Positions 36,394 through 45,800 of a DNA stretch of 64,000 nucleotides are shown in pieces (position 1 is the stretch's first letter; each line of letters opens with the position of its first letter). The notes beneath the pieces were generated by a model. The model was not told where the DNA came from, made no database searches, and was given only the letters and a program-made list of their open reading frames with translations. The stretch is taken from assembly GCA_023388715.1 (NCBI GenBank), contig JAEWFT010000016.1:25823-89822 (forward strand), given 5' to 3'. Origin of the DNA: Pseudomonadota bacterium. GTDB lineage: Bacteria; Pseudomonadota; Gammaproteobacteria; Xanthomonadales; Xanthomonadaceae. The position numbers were made by a program, and so were the translations under genes.

Positions 36394-39300
36394 TCAGCCC
36401 GCCTGCAGCCCGTGTCCGCCGCGCTGGCGGAAGCGGCGGGCGAACCAGTCGCCGATGTCGTGCAGCACGGTGTAGGCGGCCGGCACCACGATCAGGCTCA
36501 GCGCGGTGGAGGTGATCAGCCCGCCGATCACCGCCCACGCCATCGGCGCGCGCATCGAGGCGTCGCCGGACATGCCCAGCGCCAGCGGCGCCATCCCCGC
36601 GCCCATCGCGATGGTGGTCATGATCACCGGGCGCGCGCGCTTGCGGCAGGCGTCGACCAGCGCATCGTGCTGGCTCAGGCCGTGCTGGTCCTCGGCCATC
36701 ACCGCATAGTCCACCAGCAGGATCGAGTTCTTGCTGGCGATGCCCATCAGCATCAGCATCCCGATCAGCGCCGGCAGGCTGAGCATGTTGTTGGTCAGCA
36801 GCAGCGCGCCGAACGCGCCGCCGGCGCACAGCGGGATCGCGGTGAGGATGGTCAGCGGCTGCATCGGGTGCTTGAACAGCAGCAGCAGCACCATGTAGAT
36901 GCAGGCGATGCCCGCCGCCATCGCCATCAGGAAGCCGGTGAACATTTCCACGAAGATCTCGGTGTCGCCGGTGTTGAGGAACGACACCGCCGACGGCAGG
37001 TTGCGCACCGCCGGCAACGCCTGCACCTCCTGCATCACCTCCCCCAGCGGCCGGCCATTGAGCTCGGCGGTGAGGGTGACGTTGCGCTGGCGCTGGTAGC
37101 GGCTGACCACCGACGGCCCACTGCCTTCGCGGATCTCGGCGGCCGCATCCAGCGGAACCGGACCCTGCAGGCCGCGCACCTGCAATTGGCCGATGGTCGC
37201 CGGGTCGCGCAGCGCGTCGCGCGCGAAGCCGACCCGGATCGGCACCTGGCGGTCCGGCAGGTTGAGCTTGGCCATGCGCTGGGTGTAGTCGCCGGCGGTG
37301 GCGATCCGCGCGGCCTCGGCGATCGAGGAGGTGGACACGCCAAGGTCGGCCGCGCGCGCCGGATCCGGCAGGATCTGCAGTTCTGGGCGCAGCAGCGAGG
37401 CCGACGAGGAAATGCTGCCAAGGCCCGGCAGCGTGCGCAGGTCGCGCTCCACCGCCTGCGCCGCCACGTGCAGCGCATTCGGATCGTCGCTTGCGAGGAC
37501 CAGCATCAGCTGCGCGCCGGGTTCGGCGCTGACGAAGCTGCTGCGCACGCCGGGCAGGTTGCCCATGCGCGCACGCACGTCCTGTTCCAGTTCCTGCTGG
37601 CTGCGCTTGCGGTCGTCGGCGCTGCCCCAGGACAGGGTCAGCACCGCCTTTCGCGCATCGGCGCTTCCCGAGCGCGCCGGATCGCCGACGTCGGGGACCG
37701 AGCCCACCTGCGCGAACACCTGCTGCAGTTCGGGGATGCCGTCGAGGAGCGCGCGCGCGCGCTCGGCCACCTGCACCGTGTCCTCCACCCTTGCGCCCGG
37801 CGGCAACTCCACCGACAGCATGCTGCGGCCGTTGTCCGACTGGGCGATGAAGGTGGTCGGGATGAACGGGATCAGCGCCAGCGAGCCGATGAACAGCGCC
37901 AGCGCGGCCAGCAGGGTCTTCCAGCGGTTGTGCAGGACCCAGTCCACCCAGCCCAGGTAGCGCTTCATCAGGCGACCTTCGACGGGCTCTGCGGCGTGCG
38001 GCTTGAGCAGGTACGCCGCCATCATCGGCGTGAGCAGGCGCGCCACCAGCAGCGAGAACATCACCGCCGTGGCCGCGGTCCAGCCGAATTCCTTGAAGAA
38101 CTTGCCGGCGATGCCGGGCATGAAGGCCACCGGCACGAACACCGCGGCCAGCGTGACCGAGGTGGCGATCACCGCGGTGCCGATTTCCTCGGCGGCATCG
38201 GCGGCCGCCTCCAGCGGCTTCTTGCCCATGCCGAGGTGGCGCACGATGTTCTCGATCTCCACGATCGCATCGTCGACCAGCAGCCCGACCACGAGCGAGA
38301 AGGCGAGCAGCGTGATCATGTTGAGGCTGAAGCCCAGCCAGTGCAGCACGGCGAAGGTCGGGATGATCGACAGCGGCAGCGCCAGCGCGGAAATCCAGGT
38401 CGCGCGCCAGTCGCGCAGGAAGATGAAGACCACCACCAGCGCGAGGAAGGCGCCCTCGTACAGCATCGTCATCGACGAGGTGTAGGAGCGCTCGGTTTCG
38501 TCGCTCATGTCCGCGATCAGGCGGAACTCGCTGCCCGGGTGCGACGCCGCGAGGGTGTCCAGCGCCGCCTGCACGCCGTCGCGCACCTTGAGTTCGTCCG
38601 CCCCGCGCGAGCGCGCCAGCGAGAACCCGACCACCGGCTTGCCGTCCAGCAGCGCGGCCTGGCTGGGGTCGGCGGCGCCGTCGATGACGGTGGCGATCGC
38701 CGACAGGCGCACGTTCTGCCCATTGGGCAGCGCGATGTTGAAGTCGCGCAGGGCCTGCGCATCGGCGACCGTGGCGATGGTGCGGATGGTCTGCTGCGAT
38801 CCGGCCAGCTCGGCCTTGCCGCCGGGGCGCTCGGCCTGCGCCAGCGCCAGCTGCTGGTTGACGTCGCCGGCGGTGACCCCGTGCGCGAGCAGCGCCTGTG
38901 GATCCAGGTCCACCCGCACCTGGCGGTCGATGCCGCCGATCCGCCGCACCGCGGCCACGCCTTCGACGCCGTACAGCGCCCGCGTCACGTGGCGGTCGAC
39001 GAACCAGCTCAGCTCGTCGTCGGCCATGTTCGGCGCGCGGACCGCGTAGGTCAGCAGGTCGCCGCCGATTTCCACCCGCGCGATCACCGGTTCCTGGATG
39101 TCCTGTGGCAGGTCCATGCGGATGCGGGTCACCGCATCCTTGGTGTCGTTCAGCGCCGCCATCAGGTCGGCGTCGAGGTGGAACTCGATCGCGGTGGTGC
39201 TCACGCCCTCGACCACGGTCGAGGTGACGCGCTTGACCCGATCCAGGGTGGCGACCGCGTCCTCCACCTTGCGGGTGACCTCGGTTTCCAGCTGGCTCGG

Positions 39301-39477
39301 CGAGGCGCCCGGCTGGGCGATGGTCACCAGCGTCATCGGGAAGGCGACGTCGGGGAACCGCGCCACCGGCAGCTTGTGGAACCCCCACAGGCCTGCAACC
39401 ACCAGCACGAAGAACAGCATCACCGCGGGCACCGGGTTGCGGATGCCCCACGACGACAGGCTGCCGCCGCCGCTCAT
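36394..39477 (-). CDS. RND family efflux pump, inner-membrane subunit (HAE-type)
   Basis: A 1027-residue transporter with the 12-helix RND layout: one N-terminal helix (about 16-34), a large periplasmic domain, five or six central helices, a second periplasmic domain, and the C-terminal helices. TM4 carries VVGLLVDDAIVEIENIVRH, the proton-relay aspartates of the family; the C-terminal half has GMLMLMGIASKNSILLVDYA. It exports drugs, dyes or lipids using the proton gradient with its adaptor and an outer-membrane channel. No channel gene is adjacent. It overlaps the adaptor by four bases (ATGA). Confidence 0.95.
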   Translation of the reverse strand: MSGGGSLSSWGIRNPVPAVMLFFVLVVAGLWGFHKLPVARFPDVAFPMTLVTIAQPGASPSQLETEVTRKVEDAVATLDRVKRVTSTVVEGVSTTAIEFHLDADLMAALNDTKDAVTRIRMDLPQDIQEPVIARVEIGGDLLTYAVRAPNMADDELSWFVDRHVTRALYGVEGVAAVRRIGGIDRQVRVDLDPQALLAHGVTAGDVNQQLALAQAERPGGKAELAGSQQTIRTIATVADAQALRDFNIALPNGQNVRLSAIATVIDGAADPSQAALLDGKPVVGFSLARSRGADELKVRDGVQAALDTLAASHPGSEFRLIADMSDETERSYTSSMTMLYEGAFLALVVVFIFLRDWRATWISALALPLSIIPTFAVLHWLGFSLNMITLLAFSLVVGLLVDDAIVEIENIVRHLGMGKKPLEAAADAAEEIGTAVIATSVTLAAVFVPVAFMPGIAGKFFKEFGWTAATAVMFSLLVARLLTPMMAAYLLKPHAAEPVEGRLMKRYLGWVDWVLHNRWKTLLAALALFIGSLALIPFIPTTFIAQSDNGRSMLSVELPPGARVEDTVQVAERARALLDGIPELQQVFAQVGSVPDVGDPARSGSADARKAVLTLSWGSADDRKRSQQELEQDVRARMGNLPGVRSSFVSAEPGAQLMLVLASDDPNALHVAAQAVERDLRTLPGLGSISSSASLLRPELQILPDPARAADLGVSTSSIAEAARIATAGDYTQRMAKLNLPDRQVPIRVGFARDALRDPATIGQLQVRGLQGPVPLDAAAEIREGSGPSVVSRYQRQRNVTLTAELNGRPLGEVMQEVQALPAVRNLPSAVSFLNTGDTEIFVEMFTGFLMAMAAGIACIYMVLLLLFKHPMQPLTILTAIPLCAGGAFGALLLTNNMLSLPALIGMLMLMGIASKNSILLVDYAVMAEDQHGLSQHDALVDACRKRARPVIMTTIAMGAGMAPLALGMSGDASMRAPMAWAVIGGLITSTALSLIVVPAAYTVLHDIGDWFARRFRQRGGHGLQAG

Positions 39478-40571
39478 GGCGTGGGCGCCGCGGGCACCAC
39501 CCGGACCGGGTCGCCGTCGCCCAGGAAGCCCGCGCCTTCGACCACCACCTCGGCGCCGGCCTGCAGGCCCGCGCGCACCTCGATCAGGCCTCCATCGCGC
39601 GCGCCGGCCTCGATGCGGACCGCACGCGCCTTGCCGTCCTCGACCACGAACACGGTCGGGAAGCCCTCGCGCAGGATCACCGCGGCAGCCGGCACCGTCA
39701 GCACCCGGGCGCGGCCGGTGGCGATCCGCCCTTCGAGGTAGGTGCCGGGTTGTAGCGCCCCGGGATCGGGCAGGTCGGCGTAAATGGTGCCAGTGCGGGT
39801 GGTGGCGTCCACGCCCGGGCTGACCGCGCGCACGCGGCCCTGCACCCGCGCGCCATCGCGGGTGGACAGCTGCACGGGGTCGCCGGGCTGGACCTGGCCC
39901 AGCTGGTTGGCGGGCAGTTCCGCCCGCCACTCCAGGCGCCCGTCGCGGATCAGCCGCAGCAGCTCCTGGCCGGCGCCGACCACCTGGCCGGGCTGCACCA
40001 GGCGCTTGCTGATGATGCCGTCCGCCGGCGCGCGCAACTCGGCAAAGCTGCGCCGCAGCGCGATCGCGTCACGGCTGGCGCGGGCCGTCCCCATCCGCGC
40101 TTCGGACTGGGTGCGGGCCGCGCGCAGCTCGTCGAGCTGCATCGCGCTGATGAACTGGTCGCGGGCCAGGTCCTGCCCGCGCGCAAGGTTGGCGCGCGCC
40201 AGCGCGGCGCCCGCCTCGGCCTCGCGCAGGGCGGCATTGGCCTGGGCCAGGTCGGCATCCAGCAGCCGGTGGTCGAGGGTCAGCAGCACCTGCCCGCGGC
40301 GCACCTGCTGGCCGACGTCGACGTTGAGCGCGGTGACGCGCTGGCCCGACAGCTCCACGCCAAGCTGCATTTCCTCCACCGCGGACACCGGCCCGGACAC
40401 GCTCACCCCGCTGGCGATCTCGCGCGGGGCGGCGGCGGCGGTGCTGACCGCCTGCGCGGCGACCGCCGCTGCGGCCGCGGCATCGGCGTCCGGCGTGTCC
40501 TTGCTGCAGGCGGTGAGCGCAAGCAGCGCAGGCAGGAGCAGCAGGACGGCGGGGCGGAGTCGCGCGGCCAT
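39474..40571 (-). CDS. RND efflux periplasmic adaptor (membrane fusion protein)
   Basis: A 365-residue adaptor with a lipoprotein signal (lipobox LTAC, Cys22). It has the biotinyl-lipoyl region (VTALNVDVGQQVRRGQVLLT and PADGIISKRLVQPGQVVGAG), a coiled-coil hairpin between the halves (residues about 110-180), and a C-terminal beta-barrel domain. It links the RND pump to an outer-membrane channel. It is upstream of, and overlaps, the pump gene. ATG 40571 is chosen because the lipoprotein signal begins there; the extended frame to 40619 is not part of it. Confidence 0.94.
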   Translation of the reverse strand: MAARLRPAVLLLLPALLALTACSKDTPDADAAAAAAVAAQAVSTAAAAPREIASGVSVSGPVSAVEEMQLGVELSGQRVTALNVDVGQQVRRGQVLLTLDHRLLDADLAQANAALREAEAGAALARANLARGQDLARDQFISAMQLDELRAARTQSEARMGTARASRDAIALRRSFAELRAPADGIISKRLVQPGQVVGAGQELLRLIRDGRLEWRAELPANQLGQVQPGDPVQLSTRDGARVQGRVRAVSPGVDATTRTGTIYADLPDPGALQPGTYLEGRIATGRARVLTVPAAAVILREGFPTVFVVEDGKARAVRIEAGARDGGLIEVRAGLQAGAEVVVEGAGFLGDGDPVRVVPAAPTP

Positions 40572-40649
40572 GGCCGCTCCACGTGCAGGAAGGGGCCGCC
40601 AGTGTACTCGCCGGTTCACTATTACCGTGAAGCCGCGCTGACGCGACCC

Positions 40650-41450
40650 CTACGCCGGCATCGGCGGCAGCCGGAAGAACGCTGTCGCCGTGGCCGCGGA
40701 GGCCGCCGCGGTGGCCTCGAGCGCCTCGCCACGGTCGCGCGCCAGCTCCTCCACGATGTGCGCCAGGTACATCGGCTCGTTGCGCCGGTGCGAGGGCTGC
40801 GGCGTTACCGTGCGCGGCAACAGGTAGGGCGCATCCGTCTCGATCATCAGCCGGTTGGCCGGGATGTGCCTGACCAGTTCGCGCAGGTGCTGCCCGCGGC
40901 GCTCGTCGCACAGCCAGCCGGTGATGCCGATATGCCAGTCCTGGTCGAGGTAGTCGAACAGCTCCGCGCGGGTGCCGGTAAAGCAGTGCACCACCGCCGG
41001 GCCCAGCCTGCCGTCGAAGTTCTTCATCATCGCCATGAAGTCGGCATGCGCGTCCCGCTGGTGCAGGAACAGCGGCTTGCCGTTCTCGGAGGCGAGCTGA
41101 AGCTGTCGTTCGAAGGCCTTGCGCTGCGCCGGGCGCGGCGAGAAGTCGCGGAAGAAGTCCAGCCCGCATTCGCCGACGGCAACCACCTCGGGATGCGCAT
41201 GCAGTGCGCGCATCTCGGCATCGCATTCGTCGGTGTATTCCGTTGCGTGGTGCGGATGCACGCCGGCGGTGGCGAACAATTCACCGGGATGCTGTTGCGC
41301 CAGTGCCAGTGCCTGCGGCGAATGTTCGCGGCTGGCGCCGGTGATGATCATCCGCGCCACGCCGGCATCGCGTGCGCGCTGCAGGACGGCATCGCGGTCG
41401 TGGTCGAAGCTGTCGTGGGTGAGGTTGGCGCCGATGTCGATCAGGTTCAT
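40650..41450 (-). CDS. tatD: TatD-family deoxyribonuclease
   Basis: A 266-residue metal-dependent hydrolase. Near the N-terminus MNLIDIGANLTHDSF gives the first motif, AGVHPHHATEY the second, VAVGECGLDFFRDFSP the third, and the rest FLHQRDAH, HCFTGTR and ETDAPYLLPRTV follow the TatD pattern. The sequence tracks E. coli TatD, rather than the YcfH paralogue, in the CDERRG stretch. It acts as a 3'-5' DNase linked to DNA repair. ATG 41450 starts the family motif. Convergent with nothing close; hrpB begins 142 bases beyond on the other strand. Confidence 0.96.
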   Translation of the reverse strand: MNLIDIGANLTHDSFDHDRDAVLQRARDAGVARMIITGASREHSPQALALAQQHPGELFATAGVHPHHATEYTDECDAEMRALHAHPEVVAVGECGLDFFRDFSPRPAQRKAFERQLQLASENGKPLFLHQRDAHADFMAMMKNFDGRLGPAVVHCFTGTRAELFDYLDQDWHIGITGWLCDERRGQHLRELVRHIPANRLMIETDAPYLLPRTVTPQPSHRRNEPMYLAHIVEELARDRGEALEATAAASAATATAFFRLPPMPA

Positions 41451-41592
41451 GCGCGCATTGTAGAAGCGCGACAATCTGCATCGGCGGCGAGACCGTCGGG
41501 TGGGGCGCGTAGCGGCATTTCGAGCCGTGGAGTGAACCGCCCGGCGGTAGGCGCCGCCGGAGCGGCATGGCCCGCGCTCCTACAATGCGTGC

Positions 41593-44082
41593 ATGCAATT
41601 CCCCATCACCGAGCTGCTGCCGCGCATCCGCGCGTCGTTGCAGGACCAACCGCGGCTGGTGCTGGAAGCGCCGCCCGGTGCAGGCAAGACCACGCAGGTG
41701 CCGTTGGCGCTGCTGGATGCCAACTGGCTGCACGGCCGCAAGATCGTGATGCTGGAGCCGCGACGCGTGGCGGCGCGCGCGGCCGCGGGTTTCATGGCGA
41801 AACAGCTTGGCGAAGCGGTAGGCGAAACCGTCGGTTACCGCATCCGCTTCGAGAACAAGGTCGGCGCCCATACGCGGATCGAGGTCGTCACCGAAGGCAT
41901 CCTCACCCGCATGCTGCAGGACGATCCCGAACTGCCCGGCATCGGTGCGCTGCTGTTCGATGAGTTCCACGAACGCCACCTCGCCGGCGACCTCGGGCTG
42001 GCGCTGGCGCTGGACGTGCAGGCGGCGCTGCGGCCCGACCTGCGGATCGTGGTGATGTCGGCGACGCTGGATGGCGAGCGGCTCGCCCGCCTGCTCGACG
42101 CGCCGCGGATCAGCAGCGCGGGACGCAGTTTCCCGGTCGCGGTGGCGCACTTCCCGGCGCGCCGCGACGAGGCGCTGGAGCAGCAGGCGCGGCGCGCGGT
42201 CGAACAGGCGCTGGCCTCCCATCCCGGTGACGTGCTGGTGTTCCTGCCGGGACAGCGCGAGATCGCGCGCGTGGCCTCGGTGCTGGCGCAAGGCGGGGCA
42301 GGCGCGGACGTGCTCGCGCTGCACGGGGAGCTGCCGGTGGACGAGCAGTCGCGCGTGCTGCAACCGGCGCCCGATGGCCGTCGGCGGGTGGTGCTGGCGA
42401 CCAACGTCGCCGAGTCCAGCGTCACCCTGCCCGGCGTGCGGGTGGTGATCGACAGTGGCCTGGCGCGGGAGCCGCGCTTCGATCCCAACAGCGGCTTCTC
42501 CCGGCTGGACGTGGTCGCCATCGCGCAGGCCAGCGCCGACCAGCGCGCGGGCCGCGCCGGACGGGTGGCCGAAGGCTGGGCCTACCGGCTGTGGCCGCAG
42601 TCGCAGCGGCTGGAGCCGCAGCGACGGCCGGAAATCTCGCAGGTGGACCTGGCGCCGCTCACGCTGGAGCTGGCGGTCTGGGGCAGCGATGACCTGCAGT
42701 TCGTGGATCCACCGCCACCGGGGGCGCTGGCGGCCGGCCGCGACCTGTTGCGCCGGCTCGAAGCGCTGGATCCGGGCGCGGCGATCACACCGCGGGGCCG
42801 CCGCATGCTGCGCCTCGGCACCCATCCGCGGCTGGCAGCCATGCTGCTTGCCGCCGCCGAACCCGCGAACGTCGCGCTCGCCTGCGATCTCGCAGCGCTG
42901 CTGGAAGCGCGCGACCCGCTGCGTTCGCGCTCGGACGCGCTGGCGCAGCGGTGGCAGGCACTGGCCGCCTTCCGCGCCCGTCGCGCGCACCCGGACGCCA
43001 GCCGCCCTGCCCTGGCCGCCATCGATGCCGCGGCGCGGCAGTGGCGCCGCCGGCTGGGTGGCACTGCGCCGCCGCCCGCAGCGGTGCCCGCGCATGCCAT
43101 CGGCGACCTGCTGGCCCACGCGTTTCCCGACCGCATCGCCCGCCAGCATCCGCAGGACGCGCGGCGCTACCTGCTGGCGAACGGCAGGAGCGCGCGACTG
43201 ACCGATGATTCCGAGCTGTACGGCGAGCCCTGGCTGGTCGCCGGCGAATTGCGGCTGGGGGGCGGCGACGCCCTGGTCCTGCGCGGCGCACCGGTGGACG
43301 AGGGCTGGCTGCGCGTCGCCTTCGCCAGTCATTTCGCGACCGGCGACGAGGTGCGCTGGGACGCTGGCAAGCGCGCACTGGTCGGCGAGCGGATCGAACG
43401 CTTCGATGGCATCGTGCTGTCGTCCAGGCCCGCGGGGCGGGTGGATCCGGCGCGCGCCGCGCAAGCCCTGACCGATGCCATCGGCGAGCTCGGGCTGGCC
43501 GCGCTTCCGTGGGAGGCAGGGTTTGCCGAATGGCGCGTGCGCCTGCAGTGCCTGCGCGCGTGGATGCCGGAACTCGGCCTGCCGGACCTGTCGGACGCCA
43601 CCCTGCTGGACAGCCGCGACCGCTGGCTGAAACCCGCCCTGGCCGGCAAGACGCAACTGGACGCGCTGTCCGCGCAGGAACTGGCGCAGGCCGTCATGGC
43701 CCACGTCGATTGGGACGTACGCCAGCAGGTCGAGCGGCTCGCACCGGTGCGCATCGGCGTGCCCTCGGGACTGGAGCGGCGCATCGATTACGCGCTGGAA
43801 GACGACGGGACGCCGGCGGCGCCGGTGCTGGCGGTCAAGCTGCAGGAGCTGTTCGGGCTCGCGGACACCCCGCGCATCGCCGATGGCCGGGTGCCGTTGA
43901 CCCTGCACCTGCTTTCTCCCGCAGGCCGACCGCTGCAGGTCACCCAGGACCTGCGCGGCTTCTGGGAACGCACCTGGCCGGAGGTGCGCAAGGAAATGAA
44001 GGGGCGCTACCCGCGGCATCCGTGGCCGGAGGATCCCTGGAGCGCCACCGCGACCCATCGCGCCAAGCCGCGTGGCACCTGA
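41593..44082 (+). CDS. hrpB: ATP-dependent RNA helicase HrpB
   Basis: An 829-residue DEAH/RHA-type helicase. Walker A APPGAGKTT is at residues 26-34, the DEFH box D123-E-F-H126 is in LLFDEFHERH, and motif III is VMSATLDG. Motif VI is QRAGRAGR (in ADQRAGRAGRV). The C-terminal part carries the HrpB-specific domain (PRHPWPEDP near the end). Its cellular role is not well defined; it is probably an RNA helicase in mRNA processing. Length matches the family. Confidence 0.96.
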   Translation: MQFPITELLPRIRASLQDQPRLVLEAPPGAGKTTQVPLALLDANWLHGRKIVMLEPRRVAARAAAGFMAKQLGEAVGETVGYRIRFENKVGAHTRIEVVTEGILTRMLQDDPELPGIGALLFDEFHERHLAGDLGLALALDVQAALRPDLRIVVMSATLDGERLARLLDAPRISSAGRSFPVAVAHFPARRDEALEQQARRAVEQALASHPGDVLVFLPGQREIARVASVLAQGGAGADVLALHGELPVDEQSRVLQPAPDGRRRVVLATNVAESSVTLPGVRVVIDSGLAREPRFDPNSGFSRLDVVAIAQASADQRAGRAGRVAEGWAYRLWPQSQRLEPQRRPEISQVDLAPLTLELAVWGSDDLQFVDPPPPGALAAGRDLLRRLEALDPGAAITPRGRRMLRLGTHPRLAAMLLAAAEPANVALACDLAALLEARDPLRSRSDALAQRWQALAAFRARRAHPDASRPALAAIDAAARQWRRRLGGTAPPPAAVPAHAIGDLLAHAFPDRIARQHPQDARRYLLANGRSARLTDDSELYGEPWLVAGELRLGGGDALVLRGAPVDEGWLRVAFASHFATGDEVRWDAGKRALVGERIERFDGIVLSSRPAGRVDPARAAQALTDAIGELGLAALPWEAGFAEWRVRLQCLRAWMPELGLPDLSDATLLDSRDRWLKPALAGKTQLDALSAQELAQAVMAHVDWDVRQQVERLAPVRIGVPSGLERRIDYALEDDGTPAAPVLAVKLQELFGLADTPRIADGRVPLTLHLLSPAGRPLQVTQDLRGFWERTWPEVRKEMKGRYPRHPWPEDPWSATATHRAKPRGT

Positions 44083-44192
44083 GCCGGGCGCCATGGGCAA
44101 CCGCCAGCTGAATCCGGGCGCCATCGCTCACGCCATGCAAACAGCGCCCGCCCAAGACTTGCTGCAACGTTGCGTTCCTATTGGAGAACACC

Positions 44193-44552
44193 ATGAACAA
44201 CAAGCTGGGCTTCGCGCAGGATCGCGCGCTTGAACTGATCGGCGAAATCGGCAGCGGCATCCGCAAGGCGATGCCGGGCAAGGCCATGAACTGGGTCGAG
44301 ACCGGCGCCGCGCTGGGTGCGATGCGCACCGGCAGCCGCGTCGCCACCCGCCTCGTGCGTCGCAATCCGGTGCTGGCGGGCGCGGCGATTGCCGGCGCCG
44401 GGCTGCTCTGGCTGGCGGCGCGCAATCGCGCGAAGAAGCAGGCGCAGGATGCGCCGATCGAAGGCACCGCGACCCGGGTCGAGGCGAAGCGCGGCACCGG
44501 CACGCGCCGCCGCGCGCGCAAGACCACGACGTCGCGCAGTACGTCGTCCTGA
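44193..44552 (+). CDS. Small protein with a membrane helix and basic Arg/Lys tail, unknown
   Basis: A 119-residue protein. The first 45 residues look amphipathic, a hydrophobic helix lies near residues 60-77 (VLAGAAIAGAGLLWLAARN), and the tail (about 78-119) is very basic and Ser/Thr/Arg-rich (RGTGTRRRARKTTTSRSTSS at the end). The start ATG 44193 has GGAG upstream; TTG 44181 is a longer option. I know no function. The basic tail could bind nucleic acid or acidic membrane lipids. Confidence 0.7.
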   Translation: MNNKLGFAQDRALELIGEIGSGIRKAMPGKAMNWVETGAALGAMRTGSRVATRLVRRNPVLAGAAIAGAGLLWLAARNRAKKQAQDAPIEGTATRVEAKRGTGTRRRARKTTTSRSTSS

Positions 44553-44593
44553 TCGATCCCAGCGATGGCGCCGCCCGGCCCGCGCCGGGCGCG

Positions 44594-45709
44594 CTAGTGC
44601 GTGGCGGCCTGCGGCGCTTCCGGCAGTTCGATCACGAAACGGGCGCCGCCGCCTTCGCGGTCTTCGTACCAGAGCTGGCCGCCGAAGTTGGCGATGATCT
44701 GTTTGGCCAGTGACAAGCCCAGCCCGCTGGACAGGCCGTTGGCCGGGTCGACGTCGGTCAGCCGCTGGAACGGCTTGAACAGCTGGCGCTGGCGCGCCTC
44801 GGGAATCCCCGGGCCGCGATCCTGCGCGATCAGCTGCCAGTAGCCGGGCGCGCCCGGCCACACGCGCAGGTCCAGTTCGCCGCCCTGCCGGGCGTATTTG
44901 AGGGCGTTGGTCACCAGGTTCTCGGCGACCTGGCGCAGGACCTGCGCATCGATCGCCACCATCGCTTCCTGCTCGGGCCGCCCGACCGTCAGCCGCAGCC
45001 CTTTGGCTTCCAGCTGCAGCTCGTAGCGGTTGGCCAGCCACTCCAGGGTGCTGGCAAGGCTGGTGCTGGCGGACGCCTTGTCCGCGGCCCTGCCTTCGGC
45101 CTCCTGGCTCTCCAGGTAACTGCGGATGTAGCCCAGCGCGTCCTGCGTGCTCTCGGCGATGATCTGCAGGTAGCGCGGCGTGCGCTCCGGCTTGACGTCC
45201 GGCAGGCCGAGCATCTCGCTGGCGAACAGCACGCTGGTCAGCGGGTTCTTGAGGTCATGCGCGACCAGGTTGACCAGTTCCTGGCGCTCGCGCGCTACCC
45301 GCTGCAGGCGGTCGCGGGTGAGCTTCAGGCCCATGTGCGCGTGCACGCGGGCGAGTAGCTCCTCCGGCATGAACGGCTTGGTGACGTAGTCGACCGCGCC
45401 GGCGTCGAAGGCGCGCAGCAACAGGTCGCGGTCCTGCGCGGCGGTCAGGAAGATCGAGGGCACGCCATGCAATTCGGGCATCTGCTGCAACGCGGCCAGC
45501 AGCTCAAAGCCGTCCATCCCCGGCATCATCATGTCCAGCAGGATGAGGTCGGGGCGCGATTCGGCCGCGATCACCAGCGCATCCTCGCCATTGCTGGCGC
45601 TGCTGACCTGGTAGCCGTGGCGCTCCAGCAAGCCGCTGACGACCCGGATGTTCGCGGGTTGATCGTCGACGACCAGGATCCGACCCGGCTTGGGTTGCTG
45701 CGATGGCAT
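44594..45709 (-). CDS. Hybrid protein: N-terminal receiver plus histidine kinase
   Basis: A 371-residue two-component protein with reversed order. Residues about 10-125 are a receiver domain with phospho-acceptor D59 in LILLDMMMPGMDG and K111. A short linker leads to HisKA with H151 in NLVAHDLKNPL, then a HATPase domain (N box ENLVTNALKYARQ, G1 DRGPGIPEA, G2 SGLGLSLAK). There is no membrane segment and no sensor, so the kinase is likely controlled by phosphorylation of its own receiver. No partner gene is adjacent. Confidence 0.93.
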   Translation of the reverse strand: MPSQQPKPGRILVVDDQPANIRVVSGLLERHGYQVSSASNGEDALVIAAESRPDLILLDMMMPGMDGFELLAALQQMPELHGVPSIFLTAAQDRDLLLRAFDAGAVDYVTKPFMPEELLARVHAHMGLKLTRDRLQRVARERQELVNLVAHDLKNPLTSVLFASEMLGLPDVKPERTPRYLQIIAESTQDALGYIRSYLESQEAEGRAADKASASTSLASTLEWLANRYELQLEAKGLRLTVGRPEQEAMVAIDAQVLRQVAENLVTNALKYARQGGELDLRVWPGAPGYWQLIAQDRGPGIPEARQRQLFKPFQRLTDVDPANGLSSGLGLSLAKQIIANFGGQLWYEDREGGGARFVIELPEAPQAATH

Positions 45710-45800
45710 GACTATGGGTAGGTCCCAATCCCCCGGTCATCGAACTTAGCAAAAATCCTTGACGCGGCCTAGACGAGGCTGAATGGGGATAATGAATGAT

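Noticed and set aside
36146..39451. A 1101-residue minus-strand open frame in another register of the RND pump region
   Set aside because: The RND motifs read in the other minus-strand frame; this one is Arg/Gly-rich and lacks hydrophobic helices.
35920..39741. A 1273-residue plus-strand open frame across the RND pump gene
   Set aside because: It is the shadow of the RND pump on the other strand, with low-complexity His/Arg/Gly composition and no recognisable motif.
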